NCBI GenBank assembly: GCA_037576195.1
Contig: CM075102.1
Coordinates: forward strand, 17,356,745 to 17,420,744
From: Phytoseiulus persimilis
Taxonomy: Eukaryota; Arthropoda; Arachnida; Mesostigmata; Phytoseiidae
Reading direction: 5' to 3'
Length of the DNA stretch: 64,000 nucleotides
Both the position numbers and the translations under genes were made by a program. Under the pieces are notes generated by a model. The model saw only the letters and a list, made by a program, of their open reading frames with translations. It ran no database searches and was not told the DNA's origin. This document shows, one piece after another, positions 23,197-33,892 of this stretch (positions are counted from its first letter, which is position 1; each line of letters opens with the position of its first letter).

Positions 23197-24579
23197 CTCC
23201 ACAGGGACCAGCCGAAGGCTCAGCATCCCTTAGGAAGGTATGCAACTTTTCTGTGAGTTTTTCGTTAGCATAATCCTTCGACTGAAGTGCGTTCATCTTT
23301 GATGATAGCTCTAATAGCCTTTCACGCTAGGTCACTAGTTGAGGAGTTCATATTTCCGATTGAGCGAGCTGCGACTTACTGCTAGAGACAAAGTCTAGCC
23401 CTAAGACCTTTTCGATGGGAAGAAAGTACCCCAGACACCGTGATAACTATCGGCTCCTTCTCAGTTCCATCCTCCATATGTCAACAATGATGCCGCTGCC
23501 GCCGGAGATGCAGTTCTTCACGGGCGGAGCTCTGACCAATTCTTGGACATTGAGAAACGAGAGTTCCGCTCATGAGCGGAAACTATTCCTCCACCGAGAA
23601 AGTCGAAAGTCGCGGCATTCCGGAAATGAAGATGGAAATCGTGACGGCCGCGATTATCGACCTTCCTTGGCAATCAATCTAGCGTTTCCCTGCTCCCTAA
23701 CGATTGGCGGTTCTTCTAACTTGCAGATATTTCTGCGCGCCATAGTGCGTCGTACAAGAGTTGCCCCGTGAACCACAAGATGCCAGCTATCGAATCTCAT
23801 TTCCTCCTTCCTATTACCTCCGAAGTGAGTCGGTTGTCGCTGGAAGTGAAGTGTACCGTCTTCTTCGGCGAGTTCAAGCGGGAAGTGATTGATTGTTCCT
23901 GAAGCGCCGATGCACATCTCGGGCTCCATTCCTTTCCTAGGGCAGAACGTCGGAGAATGCATCGATCTTCTACGGGATGCGTCGTGGCCATGCAAGACTA
24001 ATAACGAGAATCGTCGCACGATGTCCACGACGGAATGATATCGAGATCTAAGCCCCGGTCCTTTAAGCTCGGCCATGAGGTAGACCGTACCGGGAGAGGC
24101 TGGCAACGCGCCCTTGCTACGCCGAGGAATCCCAAGTTGATCGAGAAGATATTCCCCACGGAAATCTCGGGAAATCACTCGCAATAGTGGCCAAGACTAG
24201 TGAACGAAGAAACAACTGGTAGAACGAGAATTCCATCTGGAAGAGCCGTATCCAGTGATGACATGCTATTCACGATCCAATAGACTCACAATGGTTGAAA
24301 CGGTAGAACTCCCGAACGTACAGCGGCTCTCCGGTGGCCATCGCATGAGAGCACATCGAAGCTCCGGAGGATCCGTTATTTTCTGTCACCTCGTATACAA
24401 AGTGGCTCATTTGGATCGGGAATCTTCAGACCCGATTCTGTTTTTCTCGTGAACTCTTTCTGGCCTTGTAATTTCCTGTGACTTGAAGAGGGATCAGCCT
24501 CTATTTGCTCATATTTCACGAAGAACCTTCATGAGAAAAAGAGAAATGTTCAGAGACTTGCGGGGAAAGGTAGGGACTC

Positions 24580-24911
24580 CAGCTCCATTCTATCGGGAAC
24601 GATAAGGAGAAATGCTATGAAATGGTGTCCTCTCCGAACGAAGAAAAGTCTCCTACATGTAAGAGGAGTTACTTCTAGACTCTGATAAGCCGAAAACTAG
24701 GAAGCCATGCTAGTTGATGGATGAAAATATCGAGGTTAGGCGCACCCGGGACTCCTATATCATGCATGGAAATATCAGCCCGAACGAAAAAGTCCTGAGG
24801 ATTACGATTGACGATTCTTCATCAAAGACCCCTCTGGTTAGTTCATATGGTTATCATGCCTATCGCCGGTGAGCTTGAGCTAGCTTATCAGAGGCCCCCG
24901 CACGTTTTGAA
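24580..24911 (+). pseudogene. Decayed copy of an unknown coding repeat, opposed to 25411-25740
   Basis: This plus-strand stretch aligns with the minus strand of 25411-25740 at both DNA and protein level. It shares the TRKPC, MDE, TRD and NISPN motifs in the same order and spacing. At least three stop codons interrupt this copy (after ML, after SYM and after TRKPC), so it is the dead partner. The two copies face each other across about 500 bases. The parental gene or element is not recognised. Confidence 0.6.
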
Positions 24912-25203
24912 TTCGAGTTGATGGACGACAATGCATGGGCCGGGTTTCTCTGAACTGGCAGAAAAAGTTCTGGACATGTTTTTACCGAGGCCACCACATT
25001 CCTCAGTCAGTGTACTAACTAACGGAAGTGCTGAATGAGTACAGCATCATCAACCTCAACGTGCATCGTGACTGCAACAATATTCTGAAGGTGGGGGATC
25101 CGCCGTCAGCAGAGGGAGACTCACCGCTGTCACATGGATTATGTCCCGGGAATGGGTCATCTAGAAACAAAACGTCATTATTGGGAGGAAGCCAACGAGT
25201 CCC

Positions 25204-25713
25204 CTACATCAGGTTGCTGCTCACATCTCCCAGCCATTGTTTACTGTGTCCCGGCCTAGGCCACGCGCGATATCTGTAGAATATTGTGCGACCAGCAGAG
25301 ATCCATTGTCCCACGTTGGTGCCAGTATTCCCGTCATCGACGGAGATTTTTAACCGTGTTCGAATTATGTGATGATAACCTTCGAAATCAAGGAGACTCG
25401 CGAATAATATGAACACAAAAGATGTGCGGAGGCTTTCCTTTACAGAGCGCAAGCTCATCGGCTGTTGCGGAATAGGCATGATGACAATCAGAGAGGTCCG
25501 GAAGGAAAAATTGCAAATTGTTATGCCTAAGACTCTCCCGTTCGGGCTGATATTTGCATGCACAATAGATGGGTCTCGGGTGTACCTTGAATGAATTATT
25601 TCATCCATCCACTCGCATGGCTTCCTAGTGTTGAGTTCATTGAAGTCCTGAAGTAATTTCTCTTCCATGCAGGAGATTTCCCTTGCATCGGGAAGGATAT
25701 CATCTGGTAACAC
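25204..25713 (-). CDS. Open 169-codon frame of an unknown repeated protein
   Basis: The frame carries LPDDILPDAREISCMEEK, then TRKPCEWMDE, then NISPNGRVLGITI. It has no stop over 169 codons. The first listed codon is GTG, preceded by an in-frame TGA, so the true start or a splice junction is unknown. The first 100 or so residues are homologous to the broken copy on the opposite strand at 24580-24911. That shows this is a real repeated coding sequence rather than a chance open frame. I do not recognise the family. A retroelement protein, a DNA-transposon protein or a duplicated host gene are all possible. An AATAAA on the plus strand at 25734 is not related to this reading direction. Confidence 0.45.
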   Translation of the reverse strand: MLPDDILPDAREISCMEEKLLQDFNELNTRKPCEWMDEIIHSRYTRDPSIVHANISPNGRVLGITICNFSFRTSLIVIMPIPQQPMSLRSVKESLRTSFVFILFASLLDFEGYHHIIRTRLKISVDDGNTGTNVGQWISAGRTIFYRYRAWPRPGHSKQWLGDVSSNLM

Positions 25714-25740
25714 TATTCCTCAGTTTTCGATGGAATAAAG
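25411..25740 (-). repeat. Inverted partner of the repeat at 24580-24911
   Basis: Homology to the opposite strand at 24580-24911 covers about 330 bases, with many substitutions and small indels. It extends about 27 bases beyond the start of the open frame at 25713. The arrangement is a loose inverted repeat with a loop near 500 bases. Confidence 0.6.
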
Positions 25741-27799
25741 CAAGCGTCTCTATTGGAAGTCGCGTTTGACGCGCAAAAGAAAGCTAGTCATAGGCCAGAA
25801 ATTCGATTGGAGTTATCTTGAGGCTTCGGAGAATGGAAAGCGATCGCAACCGGAATTTTCTCGTTTTTATAAATGTTCCGGGAATCGAGAGCGGGAAAAC
25901 CATTGAGGGGGATTTCCGGTGAAATGAGAAAACGGGAATCATCGGATCGAAGTAGAAAAATCTATATCGCCGATCCTCGGGGAATTCCGGCTGGGCGAAA
26001 TATCTTCGACATCGTCTCATAGAAGAGTTACGAGAGAAAATGCGAGAAAAACGAGATCGGCCGAGCGGCGAGGTTCCGAAAAACGGCTGAATACGATCAC
26101 TCGCCTTTAATGATATATACGATCACACGCTGAATCACGCTGAATACGATCTTATAGCTTCACCCGGTTTTCTGGCAAGTGACCGGCGTTCTTTGCGAGG
26201 TGGCGACTAGCCCGGTCCGCTGGAATTTGACCTTTCTCTGATCAACTGCAGGAAGACCCCGAAAGAATAATAGGGGATTCTCAAAACCACCTAGAAGGGA
26301 AGAACCACCTTCTCCGAGAAGAAACTGAATTGACCGCGAAATTCTCGATCGATCCCTGTTTGAGTAAACTCCGAGAAATTACGAAGTTACGGCCAGAACG
26401 AAATCAGGCTTTGATATTCTCGACAGCTATCTCGACGCTTCCTTCACTGAGAAATCTCCAAGGTCTGACTGCGCGATAGCTCAGCCACTGGTGAACCACT
26501 CAATAATGAGCGACCTCTGTGTGACGGGGAACGGACGATGCGTCAGACGTCGCTACCCCGGGTTTGTAACTCACGATACCGATTGGACCGACAGGCGAGA
26601 ATATGTCGTCGATTCCGCCTCCGATATGGAGTCTGGGAATCTCCTAACAGAAACAGATTGGGAAAAAGTCTGCGTAGCGCTCCGTTTATCGTATATTGGA
26701 ACCCAGGCCGCGGCCTGACACGATTTTAAAATCAACTTCTTGAGACCTGTTAGTCAGCCAAATCACTTTTTTCCCTAAACAGGAAGCGGCAAGTCATTTT
26801 CCCCGATCACGGATGCTTGACAAATCTGGAATGAAAACGATATCAATTATCTGTCTCTGCCCCGAAGCTCCGTGTTTCCTGTGATTCCAGGCAGAAAGAT
26901 CGAAATGACAAGTAGTCAATTCGTGAAGCCCGCCTAGAGCAATCCAAGCGAGAATCATCGATCGAGAGGACATTCTGACAATCTTCAATGAAACCGAGGC
27001 CAATGACTATGTGAATAGGAAAAAAAGAATGCGGGTTCCAGCCCATTCTTCGGCAGTATAGGTTCCTTCCTGGTCGAAATTGCGGTTTCATGTCCGCAAC
27101 AGAATCGCATATCGTGCCGATTCGGAAATCGTCGGATCTTACCCTTGATTCGGGTGTTCGGGCTTCTTGGGTAGACTGCTCGTGGGGTACGATTTTTCTA
27201 TCGCAAATCGCGAAAAAATACGGAGGTCTTAACGCAAACAGAACTACAATGTCATCCTCGTTCCAGTTCTGCCTGCATCCATTCATCAGAGGCACAACTT
27301 ACCTCAACCTCTATCATGACTAACGGAACCTCCGTTAGAGCCCCAACTCCGATTCTATTTTTTCCCTCCAGTTCCGCGATAGCGTTCTAAATCACTAATT
27401 ACATACCGTATGTTTTCAACCGTGCGTTCTGAGGCTAGAATGCCGGGAAAAGGCACCGATGCCTTGTGACTCTCGAACACATGTGATATAGTGACATAGA
27501 CTATGTCATAGTTCTCGAGTACGGGAGCCTGCCTGTGCGAGAAGTGCGAGGACGATATGTCATTCTTGGGCCAGGACGGTCTCGCAAAGATCTGGCGCTG
27601 TATGCCGGAAAGTTTCCGGTCTTATTTCTTCTTCTCCTTTTTTGTTCATGGAACAACTCACGAAAGGTACACCCTATGATTCACAAAAGGAACTGTGAGT
27701 GCTGAAAGGGGGAAAATGGCTGAAGCCAGGAGAGCTATGCAGAAAAAAGGAATTCGAGCACGACCCAGAAGAATGGAAAATTTAGCTGGAAAGTGGGGC
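25741..27799. other. No recognised gene
   Basis: Only short frames are present. The largest, 26843-27295 on the minus strand (150 codons), shows no motif. A 17-base palindrome sits at 27492-27508 (TGACATAG, A, CTATGTCA). The TE remnant begins beyond 27799. Confidence 0.4.
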
Positions 27800-28822
27800 T
27801 CATATAGATGACTTGATTTTTATGGACCAAAAAAAAAGGTGGGATGGGGAGAAATAGCACTCGGTCCTTGAAAAGAAGCCTGGCTTCTGAGAAGCTGATT
27901 CAGCCATGGTTGCGATGTGATAGTGCCATCTGAGATTCGGAGAAAGGGACACGCCTGCTATTGAGACAGCTGACGAGGGAGGCAATGTGTTGCTGTCGAA
28001 AGACATGTTGAGAGTTGTGGGATGGGTTTCCCCCGAGAAAAGAATGGGCGCTGTCTTCAGAGAATCGAACTCGAGAAAATGGGTCGAGCCCCACTTCAGA
28101 ATTATTTGGAGATCACAGTTCAGGGAGTGAAGCATGGTGGTTTGAGAGGAGCTGGTTCTTGGCACGTGTCGGCACTCTTTGGAAGAAAGCCCAGCTAGAA
28201 GTCGGTGTCATCCGCAAAGCTGTCGATGGGGTTCTAGGTGCAGACGAGACGATCATTGATGTGAATCAGGGAGAGTCAGGGAGAGAGTACTGAGCCCTGG
28301 GGTACGCCCGCATTTAATGAGAAAGACTCGAAGAGATTCAGGAAAACGGTCGAAGTGCGCAGCAAGAAGACTTCCATCCTAGCCAATCGGTACGTGACAA
28401 TAACCATCAAAGATCAAGACTCCGATGCAAGTTCGCATGCAAGTGTGGTCGAACTTGATGATGAAAGATTGAGACGACCTAGCAGAGCAATACAAAGCTC
28501 ATTTCTCGAAGAGCATGTGCACACAGTCTTCATTGCGTTACCAGTCGCTCTCGGAAAATACGGTGCAGATGCATTGTTGTTGCTCTCCCAATGTAGCTTC
28601 CCGTACTTTCTATGCTTCACATTCTTGCTCCTTGGCCTTTGGCGGTAGAATTTGTCGATGCTTAGCCGTCCAGTTCGCCCCAGCCGAATATTTTGAGCCA
28701 CTCAAGTTTTCGTTCCACTCAGTTATGACTCTCTCGTTGAACAGACTCTCCCGGCAGAGGACATAAACTCTTGCTGCACGGTCCCTGAAAGGTCTGAAAG
28801 GATCATCGCTTGAACTATACAA
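27800..28822 (-). pseudogene. Non-LTR retrotransposon reverse transcriptase remnant (CR1/Jockey-like)
   Basis: On the minus strand the frame beginning near 28370 contains SFSLNAGVPQGSVLSP (28326-28279). A TGA follows, then LIHIND, and after a further stop SFADDTDF with the FADD catalytic box at 28207-28218. These are the classic RT motifs (PQGSVLSP and the aspartate pair), spaced as in CR1/Jockey polymerases. A frameshift then moves the homology into 27800-28165, which reads LNCDLQIILKWGSTHFLEFD and later AGVSLSPNLRWHYHIATMA, the region just after the active site. Upstream, 28610-28822 resembles the linker between endonuclease and RT. Further endonuclease-like remains may reach about 29370. 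At least three stops and one frameshift make it inactive. Confidence 0.8.
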
Positions 28823-31800
28823 TCGAGCTCAGGCGGAAAGCCACGTGACGCATATGGTACTCGAACCTTCTGATCCCTTCGGCAGCAAAATCCTAATCGA
28901 ATCGCCCTCCTGGCTATCGATTATCAGAACAACGGGATTCTGCGCATCGAAATTCACGAAGATTGAATCTAAGAACTCTGAGCTGTTGCATAACACAGCA
29001 TTCGTGAAGAAAAAAAAAACGAGTTGAAGAACCGACAGTCCAGTATTCGGCTGACGCCAATGCGTTGAGGGGAGCCGTGCAGCACGTCGATCTCGTGAAT
29101 AGGGGGTCGAGAAGAGAAAAGGAAGAGTGGTCTGCAACTCGAAATTGACAACGAGCCAGCAACTGACGAAATGCACATGCCGGTAGGGGCTGATGTTGAG
29201 CCACCCACCACTGGAATGAGGGCAGTAGCTGATGAGAACTCGCTGATGCCGGGTTCTTCTCCTTGATTCATTAAAGGGAATCTACATGTTGCGAAAAGGG
29301 GGGCCCCCGGAACCCGCATTCGCACAAGTCGGCGCATCATGGCTGGACAAATGCGTGCACAGGGTTCCATGAGAATCCCTCAGAAGAACTTCAACTCATT
29401 GCTTTGAACCACTGTGTGGCACAACGTCATTCTACATTGCAGTTGCTTGTCGCGCAGAGCGAGTTCTCTGAAGGCGTGAGTCTGTCATTCCTGAAAAGTC
29501 GATATAATGCTGCTCCGGATTAGAATAGGAAGATGCGTCAGCTTCCGGTAAACCCCTCCGGAACGGCTCGTTGCGTTCGAAGAGGAACCGCTCGTGAGTG
29601 AATTCGATCCCCATCTGAGAGAGACAATATCTGGGAGTTGTCAACTTCACCGCCGAGGTTACAGCCGACTCTTCCTGCTCTTCGCTGCAGACCAACAGCG
29701 GTGTTCGATTAGAGCGGATCACGGCTGCAGAAAATCATTGGTAAATCTCCCGTGGAGAGCTTCCAAGGGGCGCTACAAGTGTAGTGGGGACGGAGGAACC
29801 TCTCACGATCATTATTCGAAATTCGTGACGGACCGAGAGGTTCCGATATCCCAGCGCTGACTTCGGAGAGCCTCAGTGGAACCACTTCTAGGACGAGTCC
29901 TATTCCCCGGGGATTTGGACAAACCACGGAGCCACGTTACTTCTTTGGAGGATTGGGATGACTGGGAGCTGTCGTGGGGGGTCGACACGGCAACGCGTTG
30001 TTTCTCTTGAGCCTTCTGCCCTCGGATTGAGGCACGGCGGGGCTTCGAATCGAAGGGCGACTCAGTTTTGTGCATGATTCGATTCGCAGAAGTGAATAAC
30101 AATCCGTTTTGGTTGACAATGTTAAGCGATGCCCACACCCTTCATTGAGACTTCGTCATGGCATTGCGGCAGACTTACTCGCAGATGAGCTTCAACGAGA
30201 AAGGTCCATCAATAACGAAAAGTCTACTCATTTTCCGATGCGTGACGACTCGGTCGTTGGTGCGGCGGCCCCGGGGCTTGGAGGGAGCCTTTCTAGCTTT
30301 CCAGTCTTCCTCCGACGGGGCCGACCTGTCGGTATCCTTGCCCGCGTCTCCACTTGCGCGCCGATGCATTCGCAGGAGTGATTCTGGAATCAATCGTCAT
30401 CATCAAGCGGCGGAAAGATGGGACGCTCCGTCTCGGCTCGCTTCCTTCGTCGCCGTGGCGCTCACCGAGCCGGGAAGCTCTCAAACGATTCTTGAGAACG
30501 CGGGAGAATTCCCACAATTCAGAATGGAGATCCGAATATATTCGCGATGGCTTCCAGAACTGGACTCCGATTTCGAGATTAGAACCATGTCAAGTTCCAC
30601 TGGGATCACGTCAACAAATCAACGAGCTGATTGCACTGACCACTCCATCTCTCAGCACCATGAAGAAGATGCTTTGTTGACTGAAGGTGGCTATATGCTG
30701 CCCCAAAGTCAGAGACAGGGCCAGAGTTCGATTTTATGTGTTCTCGAGACAGCCGTCATCCTTCGCAACAGTTCGTTGGCTCTGAGCTCTATCGCAAGCA
30801 CGTTCCGGATTCCCATTGTTGCTTTTTTCATGGGCGCCGGGCTTCCCTGCTGGGCTTATGCTTCAAAGGTCCGGATCAGATCAGTCACATGTCCGGTTGA
30901 GGTCGGCTCGCTCGAGTCCATTAACCAGGAGGAAGGATTTCCTACTGAGTTACAAACGAGTCGTCGCGCCGGATGCTGAAGGCTCGAACTCTTGTTCCTC
31001 TCATGAGCTGGTGAGGGGGGTCCAGGGTCCGCGCGAGTCTATTCCTCCGCTGGAAACGCTCGAGGGGGAGCTGCGATACGCCATGAACAGCGAACCCGGG
31101 TTTGAAATCTCCCGAAAGCCCATCTGGAGCCATCGGAAACAAGGGAGAGCTGGGGTATCTCCGACATCTCTAGTTGGCCGCGCAGCTCAAGGCGCCTTGA
31201 ATCGAAATATTAGGGGAGAGTTCCATGAGCATAAATTTTGTCCGACGTAGGCCTGCAACCCTCCGTTATGGCGCCCTCTCCCGTTAATTGCGTGACGTTG
31301 CCTCGAGTTACCGATTTGGATTCCTATCGGATGGTTGGGGTGGGGAAGTTGAAAACTTTCTTTTGAACGACTATGATTTTCAGGAGGTGATGAATTTCTT
31401 CACCATCTTCCCCAAAACCGTCGAAAAAAATTGAGTGCTCGCTCTCCTGTGCAAAGATTCGCCCAGCGGAATCCGCAATCATGCTGACGCTCAAACCATT
31501 TCCCGGTCAAACACTGAGACAGCTGAGAGTGAGTCTCAGAAAATGAAGAGGCTTCCTCTACCGGAGGCCTCACTGTGCTATCGTAGAGCAACGCCGTAAA
31601 TGCGGGCCAGAACAAAATTTAGACGGAGATCCTGTAAACGTTTCAGGCTGTTCCTGCTGGAAACAGGTGTGCTACTGGTGCAAGTGGATTCTTATGAGCG
31701 CGAACAGCAACGAGAGAAATCCGAACTTTGTTTGTACGAGATCCCGACGGATATGTCACGATTCTCACAAAACTACGATAGCTCGGAGTCGGATAGCACT

Positions 31801-32756
31801 GCAAATCCGATCGGGGAAAAATGCGATTCGTGACGAGCTTCGATCCCGGCAACGTCGACTACGACCGCTGAAAAAGGTTTGAACAATTCTGAATCCGAAT
31901 CCTCAGCACGAAAATTCAACTGCCTCTTCGAGCTTCACAGTTTCGCTGGTCGGCTCCTCGATCAGTGTTGCGCGAACCGTCTCGTTTGCTCAACTGTTCC
32001 TAGGCCTCGAATGACCAAACGCTTGATAATCTGGCAGAATCAACAGTTCACCTTTCTCATTGAGCACAACGTTCGTCGGCGAGCTGCAAGAACTGGCATC
32101 AAGTTCCACTTTACTTGGCTCTAAGTATAGTTTTTAACTCCATCAATCGCCATGAGGGTCGAGCGGCAAGCTTCCGAAAATTTTGTTGGATTCTTCCCTG
32201 CCGTTCTCCAGATCCGAGAAGCCGAAGTCTCTCGTGTCTGCGCGATGAGATGAGCTTCGACAGCAGGAGTCGTCCTTGTGCTGAAGCGTCACATGACCGC
32301 TATCATCAACAACAAACCACAACCGCGCCGACTGCTTGAATGCTTCCAAAGTTTTCAAAGCTGGATGGTCGGAGATTATCGTACATAACACGAACACCGA
32401 TGACCACTCGGGGACAGAAATATCAGTGAAATGCGGAGTGGAAACGATCCCAATGGATTTCAAAGGAGAGTTCTATATTTTCCGGCTGCTACCGACGTCA
32501 GCTATTTGGCAAGAAGAAGCAGCGAATTTATTTTGGAAGAATTCGTCCAGTGGGGCAGAGAGCCCGCTCTGTTTCAAGAACTGCGAGAGAAGAATCAGGG
32601 CCTAGAAAAAATGTATAGTTCTGCAGTGTCATGGGATTATCTTGGGTTCAAAGTGGAGTGTCAGCGCCTGGTTGTTTGGAAACCAGACCACATTGATTCG
32701 AGTGGCAGCTGTTCCATGGTTTTCACGTGTTTAGCTTCGCGAGTCGTGTCGCTCAT
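28823..32756. other. Possible retroelement flank and unassigned open frames
   Basis: Bases 28823-29370 (minus) may hold worn endonuclease sequence of the adjacent retroelement; this is weak. The frame at 30158-30979 (plus) is 273 codons long, one of the longest in the window, but has no recognisable domain. Shorter overlapping frames lie on the minus strand over 29812-30517. Minus-strand 32143-32463 has protein-like composition without a known motif. Confidence 0.35.
30158..30979 (+). CDS. 273-codon open frame, no homology recognised
   Basis: It starts MALRQTYSQMSFNEKGPS and runs without a stop for 273 codons. At this base composition that length is uncommon by chance in 64 kb. The sequence is rich in serine and arginine, contains one weakly hydrophobic stretch near residues 215-235, and shows no domain, signal peptide or repeat that I recognise. 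The minus strand under it also holds partly open, protein-like frames, so the openness may reflect coding on the other strand or a high-GC bias. It lies about 0.8 kb beyond the retroelement remains and could be part of an element. Confidence 0.2.
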   Translation: MALRQTYSQMSFNEKGPSITKSLLIFRCVTTRSLVRRPRGLEGAFLAFQSSSDGADLSVSLPASPLARRCIRRSDSGINRHHQAAERWDAPSRLASFVAVALTEPGSSQTILENAGEFPQFRMEIRIYSRWLPELDSDFEIRTMSSSTGITSTNQRADCTDHSISQHHEEDALLTEGGYMLPQSQRQGQSSILCVLETAVILRNSSLALSSIASTFRIPIVAFFMGAGLPCWAYASKVRIRSVTCPVEVGSLESINQEEGFPTELQTSRRAGC

Positions 32757-32969
32757 TTAATAATCTCCGGGTTGTTCATCCAAACAAACTGAGCCAAATT
32801 GAACGAGAACAGTTTTATTTCCACTCGAGAACGCAACATATCTGCAGTCATGTGATATGGCTGGGCCGACAAGAGAGAGAGAAAGAGTCACCTGCTCTTC
32901 ATCAATGAATTCAGTGTCCCGGAGTCTTCTTGTCCGTTCCACCTCAATTCGGTTCCACTTTCGGCCCAT
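32757..32969 (-). CDS. Small 70-residue hypothetical protein or first exon
   Basis: The ATG at 32969 has a good animal start context (ACA before ATGG). The frame opens MGRKWNRIEVERTRRLRDTE and continues to IDEEQ, where GTGACT offers a possible donor. Read without splicing, it gives a 70-residue protein ending in DEQPGDY. Composition is strongly protein-like. It lies about 0.9 kb beyond the stop of LYSMD on the same strand. No family is recognised. Confidence 0.28.
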   Translation of the reverse strand: MGRKWNRIEVERTRRLRDTEFIDEEQVTLSLSLVGPAISHDCRYVAFSSGNKTVLVQFGSVCLDEQPGDY

Positions 32970-33124
32970 TGTTCTCGCCGTCGACGTGCTATCGTCTTAA
33001 GTCACAGCCTCCTATCATCAGACATATCGGTTAGCACTGAACACTGGAGGGTTGTCGTCGGTCTTCTCATTCCCATGAGTAGTAGCCATTTTGTTTCTTT
33101 ACCTCAACGCAACGAGAGAAAAAC

Positions 33125-33280
33125 ATGATTTTCGCACTTGTGGTCTTGGTTGTGAGGTCGCGGTCGTTGAGTTTTTTTCCCAGCGGAACAACACAATATA
33201 CAGTCAACGAGAACCGACCACGCGTGGAAAACGAATCAAACTATATATCACCTAAAAACGAGAGCTTTCGACGATACTAA
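33125..33280 (+). CDS. 51-codon small open frame with hydrophobic N-terminus
   Basis: The ATG at 33125 follows AAAAC, a favourable context. The product starts MIFALVVLVV, a short hydrophobic run, and continues as a polar tail ending in SPKNESFRRY. The hydrophobic run is shorter than a typical signal peptide, so secretion is only a possibility. It lies head to head with the start of the minus-strand frame at 32969. There is no homology I recognise, and no poly(A) signal closes it. Confidence 0.15.
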   Translation: MIFALVVLVVRSRSLSFFPSGTTQYTVNENRPRVENESNYISPKNESFRRY

Positions 33281-33450
33281 AACAGAAGTTTGCTCATGAC
33301 TCCAAAGCTTTCGGGCTCCTTCGTGAACGCCAAACTTCGAGTAGGGATAACTTCAAAATTTGTACAATCACAATCGACTAAAATTGAAGAGGAAAAAGAG
33401 TCAAACAACAGATTTTGAAAAATTTCTAGTGTTGGTATTATCCTGCCTCG

Positions 33451-33891
33451 GTGAAGATTCTTCTAGGCTCCGGTGCCCACGTCATCGTGGATGCAGGGGA
33501 CTCCGAAGGTAGTTTGTTGAATATTTGTTGCAGTACGTTGTTCCTGACACGTGCCACTCCACTCTCTCAAGGGTTCACTCATTCGCGCGGACCGTCTCGT
33601 GGTCCTGGAGGTATCTCACTCTCAAAGCTTGAAATGTCCTCTTTGAGCGCCGAGGAAGACGATCCATTCATGCGCACGGGAGAAAACACAATCTCACATA
33701 CATGCAGTACGCTAAAGATACGTTCAACAGAAGACCGCCGAAAGTCTCTCCGACGGCTCCAGCAGTACTCCAAAAGCTCTGCGTTCCTCCGAAAGCAGTC
33801 ACCCGCTCGAAGCGTTAACTCGGAATCGAAGCTAGGAACAAGTTCGCTCTCCAACTTCGAACGGCACTCGACTTCGCGAAGGTTTTGCTGA
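33451..33891 (+). CDS. Open frame convergent with LYSMD, possible terminal exon
   Basis: The frame is 146 codons long and begins at GTG, so a real start or an acceptor must lie within or upstream of it. Candidate acceptors are at TTCTTCTAG (before 33466) and TTGTTGCAG (before 33533). The C-terminal two thirds is rich in serine, arginine and lysine, with phosphosite-like patterns such as RRKSLRRL. Its TGA (33889-33891) lies one base before the LYSMD stop on the other strand. If real, the two transcripts must overlap in their 3' regions. No family is recognised. Confidence 0.28.
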   Translation: MKILLGSGAHVIVDAGDSEGSLLNICCSTLFLTRATPLSQGFTHSRGPSRGPGGISLSKLEMSSLSAEEDDPFMRTGENTISHTCSTLKIRSTEDRRKSLRRLQQYSKSSAFLRKQSPARSVNSESKLGTSSLSNFERHSTSRRFC

Positions 33892-33892
33892 G

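Larger units (their letters stand above)
15554..24579. other. Mostly unannotated; scattered open frames only
   Basis: Besides the items listed separately, I see open frames of 238 codons (21568-22284, minus), 86 codons (about 22164-22424, plus), 164 codons (22674-23168, plus) and 176 codons (23654-24184, minus). The 238-codon frame has one hydrophobic segment. None has a recognised domain or a consistent exon structure, and several overlap on opposite strands. Confidence 0.35.

Noticed and set aside
27492-27508. 17-base palindrome TGACATAG-A-CTATGTCA
   Set aside because: Noted as an isolated palindrome. It has no neighbouring gene start, terminator context or repeat partner, so no function is assigned.
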